Assembly (NCBI RefSeq): GCF_041081105.1
Contig: NZ_CP163528.1
Coordinates: 2,976,001 to 3,040,000 of the forward strand
Direction: 5' to 3'
DNA: 64,000 bases
From: Promicromonospora sp. Populi
GTDB lineage: Bacteria; Actinomycetota; Actinomycetes; Actinomycetales; Cellulomonadaceae
Within the stretch, counting starts at the first letter, position 1. Every line of letters starts with the position of its first letter. Below are positions 36,101-44,757 of this stretch, one piece after another. The position numbers and the translations under genes are program-made. Below the pieces are notes generated by a model. The model saw only the letters and a program-made list of their open reading frames with translations, was not told where the DNA came from and ran no database searches.

Positions 36101-39100
36101 GCCCACCCCGGACCCCGTCACCTGTCCGGCCCTGTCCTGGGAGAACACCGCCGCCCCATACGTCGGAGCAGTCTCCTGGCCCCACGCGGTCGTGGCTGCG
36201 GCGGCCATCCCGGGAAGGCCGGACGCGCTCGTAGCAGGGTCGATGCCGTAGACAAATCGCGCGATCGTCACCGGCGACCCGCCAGAGGTCGCGGCACCAC
36301 GGGAAACCGCCAGCAGGGACATGGAATCCTGCGACCCAGCTCCATAGGTCAAGGTGTCCCCGGCCAGCCCCGGCGGGACGATCTCGGTCAGCAACGGCTG
36401 ACCCGAGGTCGAGGTCCCGCTGTACGCGTAGGTGGTTGACAGGCCCGACCGAGGGTCGGTCACCTTCGTCAGCTGCCTTGCGCTGTTGTACTCGTACCGG
36501 GCCACGACCACGGTGGTCATCCCGGCGCCGCCGGATCGGTCCGGGTCATAAGCGGTGTAGGAGATCTCCCTGACCTGCCCCGCGACGTCCGTCCCCGACG
36601 TCGTGGTGCCGTAGGCGACGCTCACGGCCCGACAGCCCGGGTTCAACGCACCGCTGGCCGGGCACGTGACTCCAGGAGGGACCGGAGCCAGGATCCTTGT
36701 AACCCTGTTCGAGCTGTCACGAGTGAACGTGGTCGACCCGGCGCTACCGGGTTCAGTGACCGAGACCGGCGCCCAAACCCTGTCTCCGTAGGAGTCGGCA
36801 GTCCCGGTGTAAGCGAACTGGGTGACAGTGCCGTCCTCTTCGGTGAACGTCAACCGCGCAGCGGTACCCGACCCGGTCAGGGTCAGCCTCGCCCCGGCTT
36901 CGGCGGTGTCATCGTCCACAGCGGTGTACGTGCCAGTCTTCATCAAGGACTTGGTGTTGCCTGGCTGCCGGTAGACCAGCGCCCCACCCTCGTCGTCCAC
37001 CAGGGCGAACGTGCCGTCGATGTCCGTGCTGTCCACGACCTCGAATCCGGCGATCCCGGTGTCCGTCCCGTCGAAACCGGCCTGCCAACCCGGCCCGAAT
37101 ACCGAATCATCGCCCGGGCCCGCCTGCGAGGAGTACGACCGGGTGACTGACAGGTCTCCCACGTAGCCCGGCACCGAGACGTCAGTGGCCGAGGTGTTGA
37201 ACTCACCGGTCCACAGCGCGACCTGCCCCGGGCCCGCCTCAGCGGTCGGGTAGTCGTCGCCAAATGCGTGCGGGACCCGCACCACGGTCGAACGCAACGT
37301 CTGGTCCTGGTTCCACGTGCACCGCGTCACCGCAGGAGACGAGTACTGGAAGCAGACCTGGACGTCCAGCAGTACTGGCACCCGCGCCTTGCCGAGCGCC
37401 TCCGCGGCGGCCGCCGCGGACCACTGCCTGTTCACCGACACCGCGGTGCCCGCTCCGACCGCCGTGAGCGCAGCGCCCTCGGTCCATCCGGTCGTCGACC
37501 CGTTCGACGCGTTGTAGTCCGCAGGCTCTGCGGTGCCTGCGGCCCGCCAGAAGATGCGCGGTGTAACCGTGCCCGACGAAGCCGTCGGCGCAGTGGCCTT
37601 GACTGTGAACACGTCCGTGGACTTCAGCCCGGACTTCGGTGCGGAGATCGCCGCACCGCCTGCGCCGAAGGTGAACGACCTGTCGGCCGAGGACCGCGCG
37701 GCCCTGTCGACGGCGTGAACCCGCAGCGTGTGTGCGCCGTTGGCGGGGTTCCAGGCCAGCGTCGCGGTCTTCGGGCTGGTCCCCGAGGCCGTCACGCTGG
37801 TCCAGGCTCCGCCGTCGAGCGAGTACTCGAACTTGACCACGTCCGTGCTGGTGTCGGTGAAGGTGAACGTGTTCGAGCTGGGCCTGGTGTCCCTCCACTG
37901 CCCGTCTGTGTATCCAGAAGCCGTCACGGAGGGCGTGGCGGGGTTCGCGGTGTCGACAGTGAACGTCCACAGGTTCTTGCGGGCCGAGGCCAGCAGCCCG
38001 TCGAATGCCCGCACGTTCGACGAGTACGTGTGCCCGTTGACCAGGAGTCCCGCCGCGGTCGTGTACTTCGAGGTGCCGCCCGAGGCGACATAGCCGCCGA
38101 CGCCGTCAGCCAGGACCGTCGTGGCCCCTTCGACCACGGTGATCGAGGACCGAACCCGGTCACCGTCCGGGTCTGATGCCACCGTGCTGAACACCGGCTG
38201 GGTCGTCTTGACGTACAGCTCGCGGTTGGTCGCCGTGCTGGACGGGTACCAGTTGTAGCTTCCCGATGCCAACGACGTCGAGCCCGGCGTGGCCGGCGCC
38301 GTGTTGACCGTAACCGTGATGGTCGGCTTGCCCGTGGCCGCGTTCGTGCTGTTGAACCGCTTCCACCCGTAGGAGTCCGTCTCGGAGGCCGCTCGCAGCA
38401 GCATGCCCCGCTCGGTCGCGGTGTCACTCGCCCACGCACGTGCCAGTGAGGTCATGTCCATCGTGACCCACCCGTCCGCGCACGGAGCCGAGTGCCCCTT
38501 GGTCTGGGTGCTGGACCCGTGCTGGCTACCGATCGTGGGCTGCGTTGCCCACGTGATCGGGCCAGGGACGCGGGACGCGTTCCACACCTGCCACTCCGAA
38601 GGGGTGCAGGAGTAGGAGTGGTGCTCCCACAGGCTCAGCGTCGCCGACCGGATCGACTTGCCGATGATCTGCGAGGCGTTCACGTTCATGAACGTGCGCG
38701 CCCTGGTCGTCCCGCCGTCGAACGTGCCCAACCGCAGCTCGGTCTCCATCGACTGGTCCACCGACGAGTCCGTCTGCACATAGGTGTCCCACGGCAGCGC
38801 CAGGGACACACTCGGGTCCACCACCACCGCCCCAGCAGTGGCCGCCTCGGCGAAGTCGTCGCTCAGTCCGAGCGTGATGTCAGCACTCTCGCCGCCGGTA
38901 GCGACCTCGACCTGCGTGGTCGCTTCGGCTACCTCGCCCAGGTCCAGCGGTTCCGGCTCACCGTTGACGGCGTCAGCGACCGCCGCACCGACCTGGTCCA
39001 GCAGCCCGGGCTCCTCGGCCTCAGGCTCCACATCCGCCGCCTCCAGGTCGCCGAGCGCCCCGGCCCACAACGGAGCCTCGTCCGCCGGGTCATAGTCCGC

Positions 39101-39949
39101 CAGCACAGGGTGCGCGAGCTGACCGTCGTAGGTCGCGTCCCACACCAGCGGCACACCCACGCGGGCCACTGTCTCGTCACCGTCGGCAGTGACCAGGTCT
39201 GCCAGGCCGGCCGCCTCGGTGTCGTCGCTGGTGTCGACGACGGTCGCGCCCTGAGACTGCACACCCACCGGCAGTTCCACCTGGCTCGCATCAGCGGGCA
39301 CGTCGTGGAGCACGAAGTACTGCTCGATCCCGCCGCCGGTCATGTCGACGACCATGTCGACACCCGGCTCCACGCCCAGGTACCGGACTCGCGGGCCCGT
39401 GACCTCGGGTTCTGGCAGGTCACCGGGCCACGTCACCTCGGACGTCACGTCGGTGCTCGGGTCGGTCAGCGACGCCACGACGGACACGCCGTCGCGACCC
39501 GCGGCCTGTGCGCCGGAGATCCAGACGCCCGCGGGATGCGCGGCCGGGGCGAAGCCATCGTCGTCCGCTGTGCGGAGGTCGGTGTCCAACGCTGCCCAGT
39601 CCTCGACGGCGGTGCCGTCACCGCCGGTGCGGACCCATACCGGCGACATCGCGTAGGTGATGTCCCAGTCGCCGTCCGGCCGCGCGAAGGTGCTGGACGT
39701 CTCCGTGCGCTGCGACAGGTCCTCGATGCGGCAACCCGACAACCGCGCGTTCAACGCCGCAGATGCCGTGTCCGACGCCGTGCGCTCCACGGAGCACGAG
39801 ACCGGCTCCGACTCATCTGCCGAAGCAGCCGGTGCGGTAACCACCCCGACACCCGTCACCCCGACCGCAAGCGCCGCGATAACACCGATACCGGCCGCAG
39901 TGCGCTTCCACGATCCAGGCACACCGAACACAGGCACAAGAACAGCCAT
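33173..39949 (-). CDS. Secreted RHS-repeat polymorphic toxin
   Basis: 2258 residues from the ATG at 39949 (GGGAG upstream; a GTG at 39979 would add 10). Signal peptide to about residue 40 (cut near APAASA). Domains: an acidic N-terminal domain, a DNRLRE-type carbohydrate-binding-like domain (about 390-560, from DTYVQTDSSVDQS), Ig-like/fibronectin-type repeats (about 570-780), then many YD/RHS repeats (YDAAGNLASVTDP, YDRAGELTGLTYTG) closing with the core end GARLYNKVTGLFTSVDPVEG and DPVNSSDLDG (near residue 2125). The last ~133 residues are a separate module: a hydrophobic helix, then a very basic domain ending GRHYDIYRGRRL. The RHS shell encloses and delivers this presumed toxin. Confidence 0.88.
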   Translation of the reverse strand: MAVLVPVFGVPGSWKRTAAGIGVIAALAVGVTGVGVVTAPAASADESEPVSCSVERTASDTASAALNARLSGCRIEDLSQRTETSSTFARPDGDWDITYAMSPVWVRTGGDGTAVEDWAALDTDLRTADDDGFAPAAHPAGVWISGAQAAGRDGVSVVASLTDPSTDVTSEVTWPGDLPEPEVTGPRVRYLGVEPGVDMVVDMTGGGIEQYFVLHDVPADASQVELPVGVQSQGATVVDTSDDTEAAGLADLVTADGDETVARVGVPLVWDATYDGQLAHPVLADYDPADEAPLWAGALGDLEAADVEPEAEEPGLLDQVGAAVADAVNGEPEPLDLGEVAEATTQVEVATGGESADITLGLSDDFAEAATAGAVVVDPSVSLALPWDTYVQTDSSVDQSMETELRLGTFDGGTTRARTFMNVNASQIIGKSIRSATLSLWEHHSYSCTPSEWQVWNASRVPGPITWATQPTIGSQHGSSTQTKGHSAPCADGWVTMDMTSLARAWASDTATERGMLLRAASETDSYGWKRFNSTNAATGKPTITVTVNTAPATPGSTSLASGSYNWYPSSTATNRELYVKTTQPVFSTVASDPDGDRVRSSITVVEGATTVLADGVGGYVASGGTSKYTTAAGLLVNGHTYSSNVRAFDGLLASARKNLWTFTVDTANPATPSVTASGYTDGQWRDTRPSSNTFTFTDTSTDVVKFEYSLDGGAWTSVTASGTSPKTATLAWNPANGAHTLRVHAVDRAARSSADRSFTFGAGGAAISAPKSGLKSTDVFTVKATAPTASSGTVTPRIFWRAAGTAEPADYNASNGSTTGWTEGAALTAVGAGTAVSVNRQWSAAAAAEALGKARVPVLLDVQVCFQYSSPAVTRCTWNQDQTLRSTVVRVPHAFGDDYPTAEAGPGQVALWTGEFNTSATDVSVPGYVGDLSVTRSYSSQAGPGDDSVFGPGWQAGFDGTDTGIAGFEVVDSTDIDGTFALVDDEGGALVYRQPGNTKSLMKTGTYTAVDDDTAEAGARLTLTGSGTAARLTFTEEDGTVTQFAYTGTADSYGDRVWAPVSVTEPGSAGSTTFTRDSSNRVTRILAPVPPGVTCPASGALNPGCRAVSVAYGTTTSGTDVAGQVREISYTAYDPDRSGGAGMTTVVVARYEYNSARQLTKVTDPRSGLSTTYAYSGTSTSGQPLLTEIVPPGLAGDTLTYGAGSQDSMSLLAVSRGAATSGGSPVTIARFVYGIDPATSASGLPGMAAAATTAWGQETAPTYGAAVFSQDRAGQVTGSGVGNVTAEQWPYADLQYTDADGRVVNTAAYGAGDWQVTATRYDAGGLVTHEWDQRATAQVRALYSEQGALSADVVDSYATITRYNSDIMAPAAITWNGGTIAAGTVLTPAGTLVTDTWAPARETDHGLVREHTHTDYDQGAPNSGVNPVTGLPYRLATTVAVTEADALTGSAAAEVPVATDELVVSQELSGYDPIDGTSATGTTSGWTLGAATTTTQVMEAGQENIVTRTRYDADGRVLESRKPGSTGTDAATTLTGYYTAAAQTGVFSGCGSRPGWAGLACQTRTGEATQTLPVSTTTYSLYLGARTQTETLGGVTRTTTTDYDLAGRAVLDRTVVSGLTGSTPVDATRTVYSPTSGVVTATVALNSSGAETGRISTGYDLWGRETTYTDTDDAVTTSAYDAAGNLASVTDPQRTVEYEYDTSTEHRGLPTVTRIPGVGQFTATYDATGAMTTQSLLGGRVTQHLAYDRAGELTGLTYTGAPLPGGEEQDLLAWSIESDIQGRTTTLTSLAGTGADGIARTQHYTYDQAERLIDVADTIGETCTTRDYGFDQRGNRLSQATAVHIPDPETGEIACTTTPVDSVNKAWAYDTTDRVRDAATFNGTSGGAYVYDPLGRQTLLPAADTPAGQSAGDIQIGYYDTDAVRALTQDGTTTTYSLDPAGRRGVATTAAGDQSTTLTRHYTDSSDNPGYAVKNTGNVSTSTWYGASIGGDLGLETTTTTTAGDTGQATSTLTLADPIGSVATTIELPAVTEPLQIGAVGTWDEYGNTIATGGTTTGGTTGAISYGWLGAKERAQDSTGLTLMGARLYNKVTGLFTSVDPVEGGNTTAYTYPQDPVNSSDLDGKSAKRWWKKNGKWVLLGAAVLAIAAVCIFATAACGAAVGIGARVATRYVARYAVSAARTTRYYGSVSSRGWAFGNRSLGAPRPGRFNNSPKGSGRSALGWSVKSYGKGKPAYKQFRYKSRSGRHYDIYRGRRL

Positions 39950-40234
39950 AAGGCGCGACTCCCACGAGCAGCCCGGCACCAGCCCGAGCGACCAACCTCA
40001 CCACCGTTGTGGCAAGCCCCAGGCGGGAGCCCGTGAAACACGGATCGCACTGGCAAGGGGGAACCTAATGAAAACGGCAAAACCAGCACAAGCAGCACCC
40101 GGGTGAGAAAACGGGTGAGAAAGCGCTCTTTCGGTCGGATACTGGCGCGCTCGTACACAGGGACCGTCTCGACGGGGACCCCGCGGGGGCGCCAGGTGAC
40201 AGCGCAACTCTCCTGAGAGGCGAGGCCTTGTCTC
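39950..40234. other. Intergenic region before the RHS gene
   Basis: 285 bp with no credible gene. It holds the RHS promoter on the minus strand and a short direct repeat GGGTGAGAAA (two copies near 40104-40128). No strong hairpin was noticed. Confidence 0.5.
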
Positions 40235-40852
40235 CTACTCGGTGAGCGACGCCACCTCGACGCTGGTGAACTCCGGGGCGGGCGCGGTCTCGGGGGCAGC
40301 AGCAGCGAACACGCCCTCACCCGAGGTGATGTAGGTGCCCGCAGAGCCACCGAGTATGGCGAAGGCGCCGTCAAAGCTGTCGGTGCCGAACAGCAGGTAG
40401 TCATCACCGGCGGCAAGCATCACATCGCCCACGACCTGGTAGGTCACTCCATCGACGACTCCACCGGTCTGGACGATGGTGACCTCTTGTCCAGGCTCCA
40501 CGGCTCCGCGGTGGACCACGTCCACACGAAACGTGACCGCTGTCGCAGGCACGGCGTCGTCGTCCTGCATCGCGGCTTCGACCTCTTCCTCCGACAGCCC
40601 CAGCAGCGGGTTCTCCTCGGGGGTGTCGCCCTCGTGTCGCGGGGTGAGGACCGTCGGTTCTGTGGCTACGGCCGTTCCCTCCACGACGAGCACCGATTCA
40701 GCGATCAAGCCTGGTGTGTCGTAGGAGGGGTAGTCCGCCTGTAGTTGCACGGTCGACCCCGCGGTGGGTTCGCCCGCGGACGACGAGCACGCACTCAGCG
40801 CGAGCACAACGGCTCCCACCAGGAGCGCCAAGGTGCCGAGATGTCCGCGCAC
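40235..40852 (-). CDS. Putative lipoprotein
   Basis: 205 residues with a lipoprotein signal (MRGHLGTLALLVGAVVLALSAC). The mature part has an acidic linker (GDTPEENPLLGLSEEEVEAAMQDDD) and a beta-rich domain with VTFRVDVVHRGAVEPGQEVTIVQTGG and LLFGTDSFDGAFAILGGSAGTYIT. No recognised family. It lies upstream of the RHS gene on the same strand, with 285 bp between them, and may be transcribed separately. A role in toxin export is only a guess. Confidence 0.7.
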   Translation of the reverse strand: MRGHLGTLALLVGAVVLALSACSSSAGEPTAGSTVQLQADYPSYDTPGLIAESVLVVEGTAVATEPTVLTPRHEGDTPEENPLLGLSEEEVEAAMQDDDAVPATAVTFRVDVVHRGAVEPGQEVTIVQTGGVVDGVTYQVVGDVMLAAGDDYLLFGTDSFDGAFAILGGSAGTYITSGEGVFAAAAPETAPAPEFTSVEVASLTE

Positions 40853-40955
40853 GATACTGCTCCGATCAGTAGGACCTGTCCGCTCCGACTATGTCTTGGT
40901 GGCGCCATGGCTTGCATCAGCGAGTTCGGTCGGTTGCCGCGTGAGTTTCTTGAGA

Positions 40956-41013
40956 TCGGTCGGTTGCCTCGAGATCGGTCCATTAATGGACCGATCTCGA
41001 GGCAACCGACCGA
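40956..41013. repeat. 58-bp perfect palindrome in a repeat-rich spacer
   Basis: Two 29-bp arms, 40956-40984 and 40985-41013, are exact reverse complements meeting at CATTAATG. A further partial copy of CGGTCGGTTGCC lies just to the left (40927-40938), and ATGGACCGA is repeated to the right (41034-41042). It lies between the end of the copCD gene and the start of the lipoprotein gene, both on the minus strand. It could be a strong terminator, a protein-binding site or a small mobile repeat. Confidence 0.8.
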
Positions 41014-41112
41014 AGTCAAGGATGGGCTGGTGCAATGGACCGAACTCGGCCATCGACCGGCTCGCCGATCGACGCAGCTGGGCGTTCCAGTTCGGCGAGG
41101 ATGGCTGTCGGC

Positions 41113-42603
41113 TCAGTCCTGGACCGAAGCCGCGACCAGCCAGGCCGTGAGCAGCACGATCACTACCATCAGCGTGGTCTCGCGGCCCGCGCTGCGCCGC
41201 AGCAAACCGGCCGCCCTGTCGGATCGCCCGGCATGCCGCACCACCTCGTGGCGTCGTGCTGTGAGTCTCGGCACGACCAGGAAGTGGTTGTACGCACCAA
41301 TCACGGCGACCAGCACAACGACGCCGATCTTGGCCAGCAGAAGCAGTCCCCAGGTGCTCTCCCAGAGCTGGGCCGGGCGGTCGAGGATGCCGACCGCCAG
41401 CACCACCCCGGCCACACCCACCACCGTCACGGACACGGCGGCGACCACGGAGAAGCGGGCTCCCATCAGCGCGGCGTCGAGGTCACGCCCGTCCCGGCGT
41501 CGGGCGCGGAGCAGGAGCCCCATCGCGACGACACCACCCACCCAGGTGGCGGCGGCCGCGAGGTGGGCCACGTCGGCGGTCACGACGAGCCAGCGTGGCT
41601 CGACCGTGTTGCTGTGGCCGCCGGCGACCTGCCCGGCGCCCACGAGCACGACGCCGACGATCGCGAGCCACGAGCCCGGCAGAGTGCGCCGGGCGCCGAA
41701 CGCGAGTGCGACAGCGCCGGCGGCCTGGAGGCCGACGTCCCAGAGTGCCGTGCCGGTGAGCGAGTCGCTGATGGCGGACGGCGAGACGGCCCCCGCGAGA
41801 TCGCCGTGCGCCACGAGCACCGATCCGGCCAGGACTCGGACGACGACCCCGCCAAGGATCACCACCCCCGCCCACCGGGCGAGGCGCAGCACGACCGGTG
41901 CGTCGGCCTCGTCGCGCCCGCGCAGCACGAGGGCTACGAACGCCAGCCCGCCGGCGGCGACCAGAGCGCCCCAGAGCGCGGCTGCGCTGCCCAGCCGCGC
42001 GACCGCCCCCGCGGTCCTGGTCGCCGGGGTGTCCATCGAGGAGGCGTCGTGGCCCATGTTGTGGTCCATGCCGCTCATGTCGTGATCCGTGCCGGAGCCC
42101 GACCCGGTATCGCCGTCGGTATCGCCGGTGTCAGTCGCTCCCGGGGTCGACGTCGCTCCAGCCGACGGCGTTCCAGCACCCGCGGCGGGCTCGCTCGGAG
42201 CCGTGGCGGTCACGATGAAGCCGAAGGTTCCCTCCAGCGGGTGGCCGTCCTGAGCCGCGGCGGTCCAGGTCACCGTGTAGTCGCCGGCACTCAGCGCGTC
42301 GGACGGCGTCGCGACCAGGACGAGGCCGTCCTCGTCCGCGGCGACGTCGGCCGCGACTGTGCCGCCCGGTCCGTCGATCACGATCCCGTCGCCGAGCAGG
42401 CTCACCGGCAGCGTGAACTGCAGCGTGACCTCGGTGACCGGGGTGTTCGTCGTCGACCCGGCCGCTGGTGCCGACGATTCGAGACGGGTGTGTGCCGCGG
42501 CGGACGGCGCGCACCACAGCGCGAGCACGAGCGCCGCGAGCACCCCGACGACCGCGCGGGTCACCACGGCACCCGAGCGCACGCCAGCATGGGTTCGGCG
42601 CAT
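41113..42603 (-). CDS. Fused CopC-CopD copper protein
   Basis: 496 residues from the ATG at 42603 (GGAAGGAG upstream; a GTG at 42609 is also possible). Signal peptide ending CAPSAAAHTRLESSAPA, where the His after cleavage starts the CopC copper site; the CopC beta-sandwich runs to about residue 135 and ends DGHPLEGTFGFIV. A Met/His-rich linker (DHDMSGMDHNMGHDASSMD) leads to the CopD membrane domain with about eight helices, including WVGGVVAMGLLL and YNHFLVVPRL. It probably binds copper outside and takes it up or delivers it to membrane enzymes. Confidence 0.9.
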   Translation of the reverse strand: MRRTHAGVRSGAVVTRAVVGVLAALVLALWCAPSAAAHTRLESSAPAAGSTTNTPVTEVTLQFTLPVSLLGDGIVIDGPGGTVAADVAADEDGLVLVATPSDALSAGDYTVTWTAAAQDGHPLEGTFGFIVTATAPSEPAAGAGTPSAGATSTPGATDTGDTDGDTGSGSGTDHDMSGMDHNMGHDASSMDTPATRTAGAVARLGSAAALWGALVAAGGLAFVALVLRGRDEADAPVVLRLARWAGVVILGGVVVRVLAGSVLVAHGDLAGAVSPSAISDSLTGTALWDVGLQAAGAVALAFGARRTLPGSWLAIVGVVLVGAGQVAGGHSNTVEPRWLVVTADVAHLAAAATWVGGVVAMGLLLRARRRDGRDLDAALMGARFSVVAAVSVTVVGVAGVVLAVGILDRPAQLWESTWGLLLLAKIGVVVLVAVIGAYNHFLVVPRLTARRHEVVRHAGRSDRAAGLLRRSAGRETTLMVVIVLLTAWLVAASVQD

Positions 42604-42663
42604 GTGCACACTCCTTCCCGCAGGGGTGGTGCGCCGGCCACGGGCCGGCGCACCACCTGTGGA

Positions 42664-43200
42664 TCACATCGAGGTGAGGAGGTCTTCCATCGTCTCGATC
42701 TCGGCCTGCTGCGTGTCGACGATCGTCTGCGCCATCTCGACCGCGCCCGCGTCCTGGCCGGACTCGATCTCGGTCTGCGCCATCTCGACCGCGCCCTCGT
42801 GGTGCGCGATCATCTGCTCCAGGAACAGCCGGTTCGCCTCGGGGGCGGCAGCGACGGTGAGCGTCTGCATGTCCTCGTCGGACATCATGCCCTCCATCCC
42901 GGCGTGACCCGAGTGCTCTGCGGAGGGCTCAGCGCCCCACGCGTCCAGCCACTGGCTGAGCTCCTCGATCTCGGGAGCCTGAGCCGCCTTGACCTCGTTG
43001 GCGAGGTTGATGATCTCGGGGTCGACGTCGGGCTTGGCCAGGACGACGTCCGCCATCTCGATCGCCTGCTCGTGGTGCGGGATCATCATCTGCGCGAACA
43101 TGACGTCCGCGTCGTTGTGCCCCGCCTGCTCGGAACCTGAGCAGCCCGCGAGGGCAAGTGCGCTGGTCAGGGCGATGACAGACATAAGGGTGCGCTTCAT
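42664..43200 (-). CDS. DUF305 copper-associated lipoprotein
   Basis: 178 residues from the ATG at 43200. Lipobox LALAGC. Two DUF305 repeats follow, each with a His pair in a helix: MMIPHHEQAIEMADVVL and QMIAHHEGAVEMAQTEI, plus Met-rich EGMMSDEDM between. The His/Met pattern suggests metal, probably copper, binding in the envelope. Encoded 60 bp upstream of CopCD on the same strand and probably co-transcribed. Confidence 0.9.
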   Translation of the reverse strand: MKRTLMSVIALTSALALAGCSGSEQAGHNDADVMFAQMMIPHHEQAIEMADVVLAKPDVDPEIINLANEVKAAQAPEIEELSQWLDAWGAEPSAEHSGHAGMEGMMSDEDMQTLTVAAAPEANRLFLEQMIAHHEGAVEMAQTEIESGQDAGAVEMAQTIVDTQQAEIETMEDLLTSM

Positions 43201-43305
43201 GGGGTCTTCTTCCTCTAGCTCGTCTCGGGGTAGCACTCACTGGCGCGACGGCGCTGGGGCACGGTCGCGCGCATAGGTCGGCGCGGGCGCGCGCCGGACC
43301 GGGGT

Positions 43306-43899
43306 CTACGTCCGGGAGATGCAGAGCTCGTGCAAGGAAGGAGCGGCGAGGGCGCCGACGGCGGCCAGCGCTGGCGCCAGGGAGATCGCCAGCTTGAGCG
43401 GGGCCCGCCACAGCAGTCGGCCTGCGGGCACGACCAGGGCCAGGATCCCGACGAGGATCATGAGGCACATCGCCGTGGCCAGATCCTGCCCACAACACCC
43501 CTCGCAGGCGCCCTCTTCGTCGGCCGAGTGGCCGTCGGGTGTCTCCGCCACGGGCATGACGGCGGGGGCGGCGAACTGGTCCGCCGTCGCAGCGGTGGCG
43601 AACTGGTCTGTCGCGACAGACCATGCGGTGACCCGCTCAGTCGCGACCTGCTCGGTGGCAGCCTGTTCGGTGGCAGCCTGTTCGGTGGCAGCCTGTTCGG
43701 TGGCAGCCTGTTCGGTGGCAGCCTGCTCGGTGGCGACCGCAGGGGCCTCGTGGGGCACCGCGTGCAGATGCGACGTCGGCGACCCGCTCATCGAGTGCAT
43801 CGTGACCACACCGAAGATCACCGTCAGGATCGCCAGCGCGCCGATCGGACGTTGCCGGGGACCGGCGACGGCCGAACGAAGGAGCGAGATCACGCGCAC
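43306..43899 (-). CDS. DUF6153-like membrane protein with an ATEQA tandem repeat
   Basis: 197 residues from the GTG at 43899, which lies seven bases after a TAGCCT -10-like element (43907-43912) and lacks a ribosome site. One N-terminal membrane helix (IGALAILTVIFGVVTMHSM), then six repeats of the five residues ATEQA/V, then a Cys-rich EEGACEGCCGQD and a second helix (LMILVGILALVVPAG). It ends APSLHELCISRT, as does the shorter protein at 47362. The DUF6153 assignment is from overall pattern. Upstream of DUF305-CopCD, suggesting a metal-related envelope role. Confidence 0.68.
   Translation of the reverse strand: MRVISLLRSAVAGPRQRPIGALAILTVIFGVVTMHSMSGSPTSHLHAVPHEAPAVATEQAATEQAATEQAATEQAATEQAATEQVATERVTAWSVATDQFATAATADQFAAPAVMPVAETPDGHSADEEGACEGCCGQDLATAMCLMILVGILALVVPAGRLLWRAPLKLAISLAPALAAVGALAAPSLHELCISRT
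43646..43735 (-). repeat. 15-bp tandem repeat coding for ATEQA
   Basis: Six units of a 15-bp repeat close to GCCTGTTCGGTGGCA on the plus strand; four central units are identical. Each adds one ATEQA to the DUF6153-like protein, so the number may vary between strains by slippage. Confidence 0.85.
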
Positions 43900-43909
43900 G
43901 GCACGGAGG

Positions 43910-44165
43910 CTATCCCACTGCTGGTGTGCATGAAACCGGCGGCGGTCCACAGAACGCGTCAGCCGCGCACCCGTTACGGTGTCTCGGCGAGCGTGCGCTC
44001 CAGCAGTGTGCGCAGCGCGCTGCGATCCACCCCGGGTCCACGATGTCGGACGGCGAGAGCGGGCGCCCGTGGTGGGTCGCGGTGGTCCCCAGGAACGCGA
44101 GGGCCTGGTCCACGATCCGTCCGGCCATGATCAGGTCGTGGTCGTGCTCCTCGGCGACCCGCTGA
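43910..44165 (-). pseudogene. Short frameshifted gene remnant of unknown family
   Basis: On the minus strand the frame reads RVAEEHDHDLIMAGRIVDQALAFLGTTA and continues to SPSDIVDPG, then makes sense again only after a one-base shift as VDRSALRTLLERTLAETP followed by a stop. No start and no matching N-terminal part were found. Probably the tail of a lost gene; family not recognised. Confidence 0.35.
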
Positions 44166-44757
44166 ACGAGCCGGTGGAACAGGTCAGGATCGACAAGTTC
44201 CCTGCCCTCTCGCAGGTCTGGTCGCTGATGCTCGACGGGTCAGCGCGCTGTGTCGCCTGGACCAGAACACGAAAGTCATCGAGCTCCTGCCTTCGCTGCT
44301 TCCGGAGGCGCTCGTTGCATTTCACGAGAGCACCGACAGCCAGGAACGCGCTGCTCTCGCTGACGTGCTCATGACGCTGCTGCACGCGGGACGAACCGGT
44401 GTCTACAAGTTTGGCTACCTCGATCTGACCGACATCGTCGGGGAACGCATCAACTGGGTCGCGGCCCAGACCGAGGACCCGCTCATGAAGATCCTGCTGC
44501 AGCGCAGCGACCAGGCCAAGTTCGCCCAGGGCATGTGGGACCTACCCGTTGGCCAGAGCGAACCCGGCGAACCCGAGAACCGCGAACCACGCAAGCACTC
44601 CCAAGTCCGCTGGGTCGACACCGACGCCATCCCTGGCGAGTGCGTCGTGGCGGTCCGGCAGAAAGGCAGCGCCGCTCACAGCGCGGCGTACTCCGCTCTG
44701 ATCCGCTGCAGATGCGGTCGCGCGTTCTCGCCCCACACGACGTACCGCTCCAGGTGA
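44136..44757 (+). pseudogene. Remnant of an XRE-type regulator (C-terminal part)
   Basis: A frame open from 44136 reads LAGLVADARRVSALCRLDQNTKVIELLPSLLPEALVAFHESTDSQERAALADVLMTLLHAGRTGVYKFGYLDLTDIVGERI to about 44570. The order of helices and GYLDL..I..ER....A.TEDPL resembles the TPR-like C-terminal half of actinobacterial XRE regulators. No start codon occurs before 44365 and no helix-turn-helix part remains, so it is a truncated gene. Its end runs into the convergent intact XRE gene. Confidence 0.5.

Noticed and set aside
39979..39979. GTG start of the RHS protein
   Set aside because: The ATG 30 bases downstream has a ribosome site and gives a normal signal peptide.
43646..43735. Repeat array as a possible CRISPR
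   Set aside because: 15-bp units without spacers, in frame inside a gene; a coding tandem repeat.
44365..44757. Independent 130-residue gene
   Set aside because: The same frame continues upstream with protein-like sequence but no start, and its C-terminal part is antisense to the XRE gene; better explained as a remnant.
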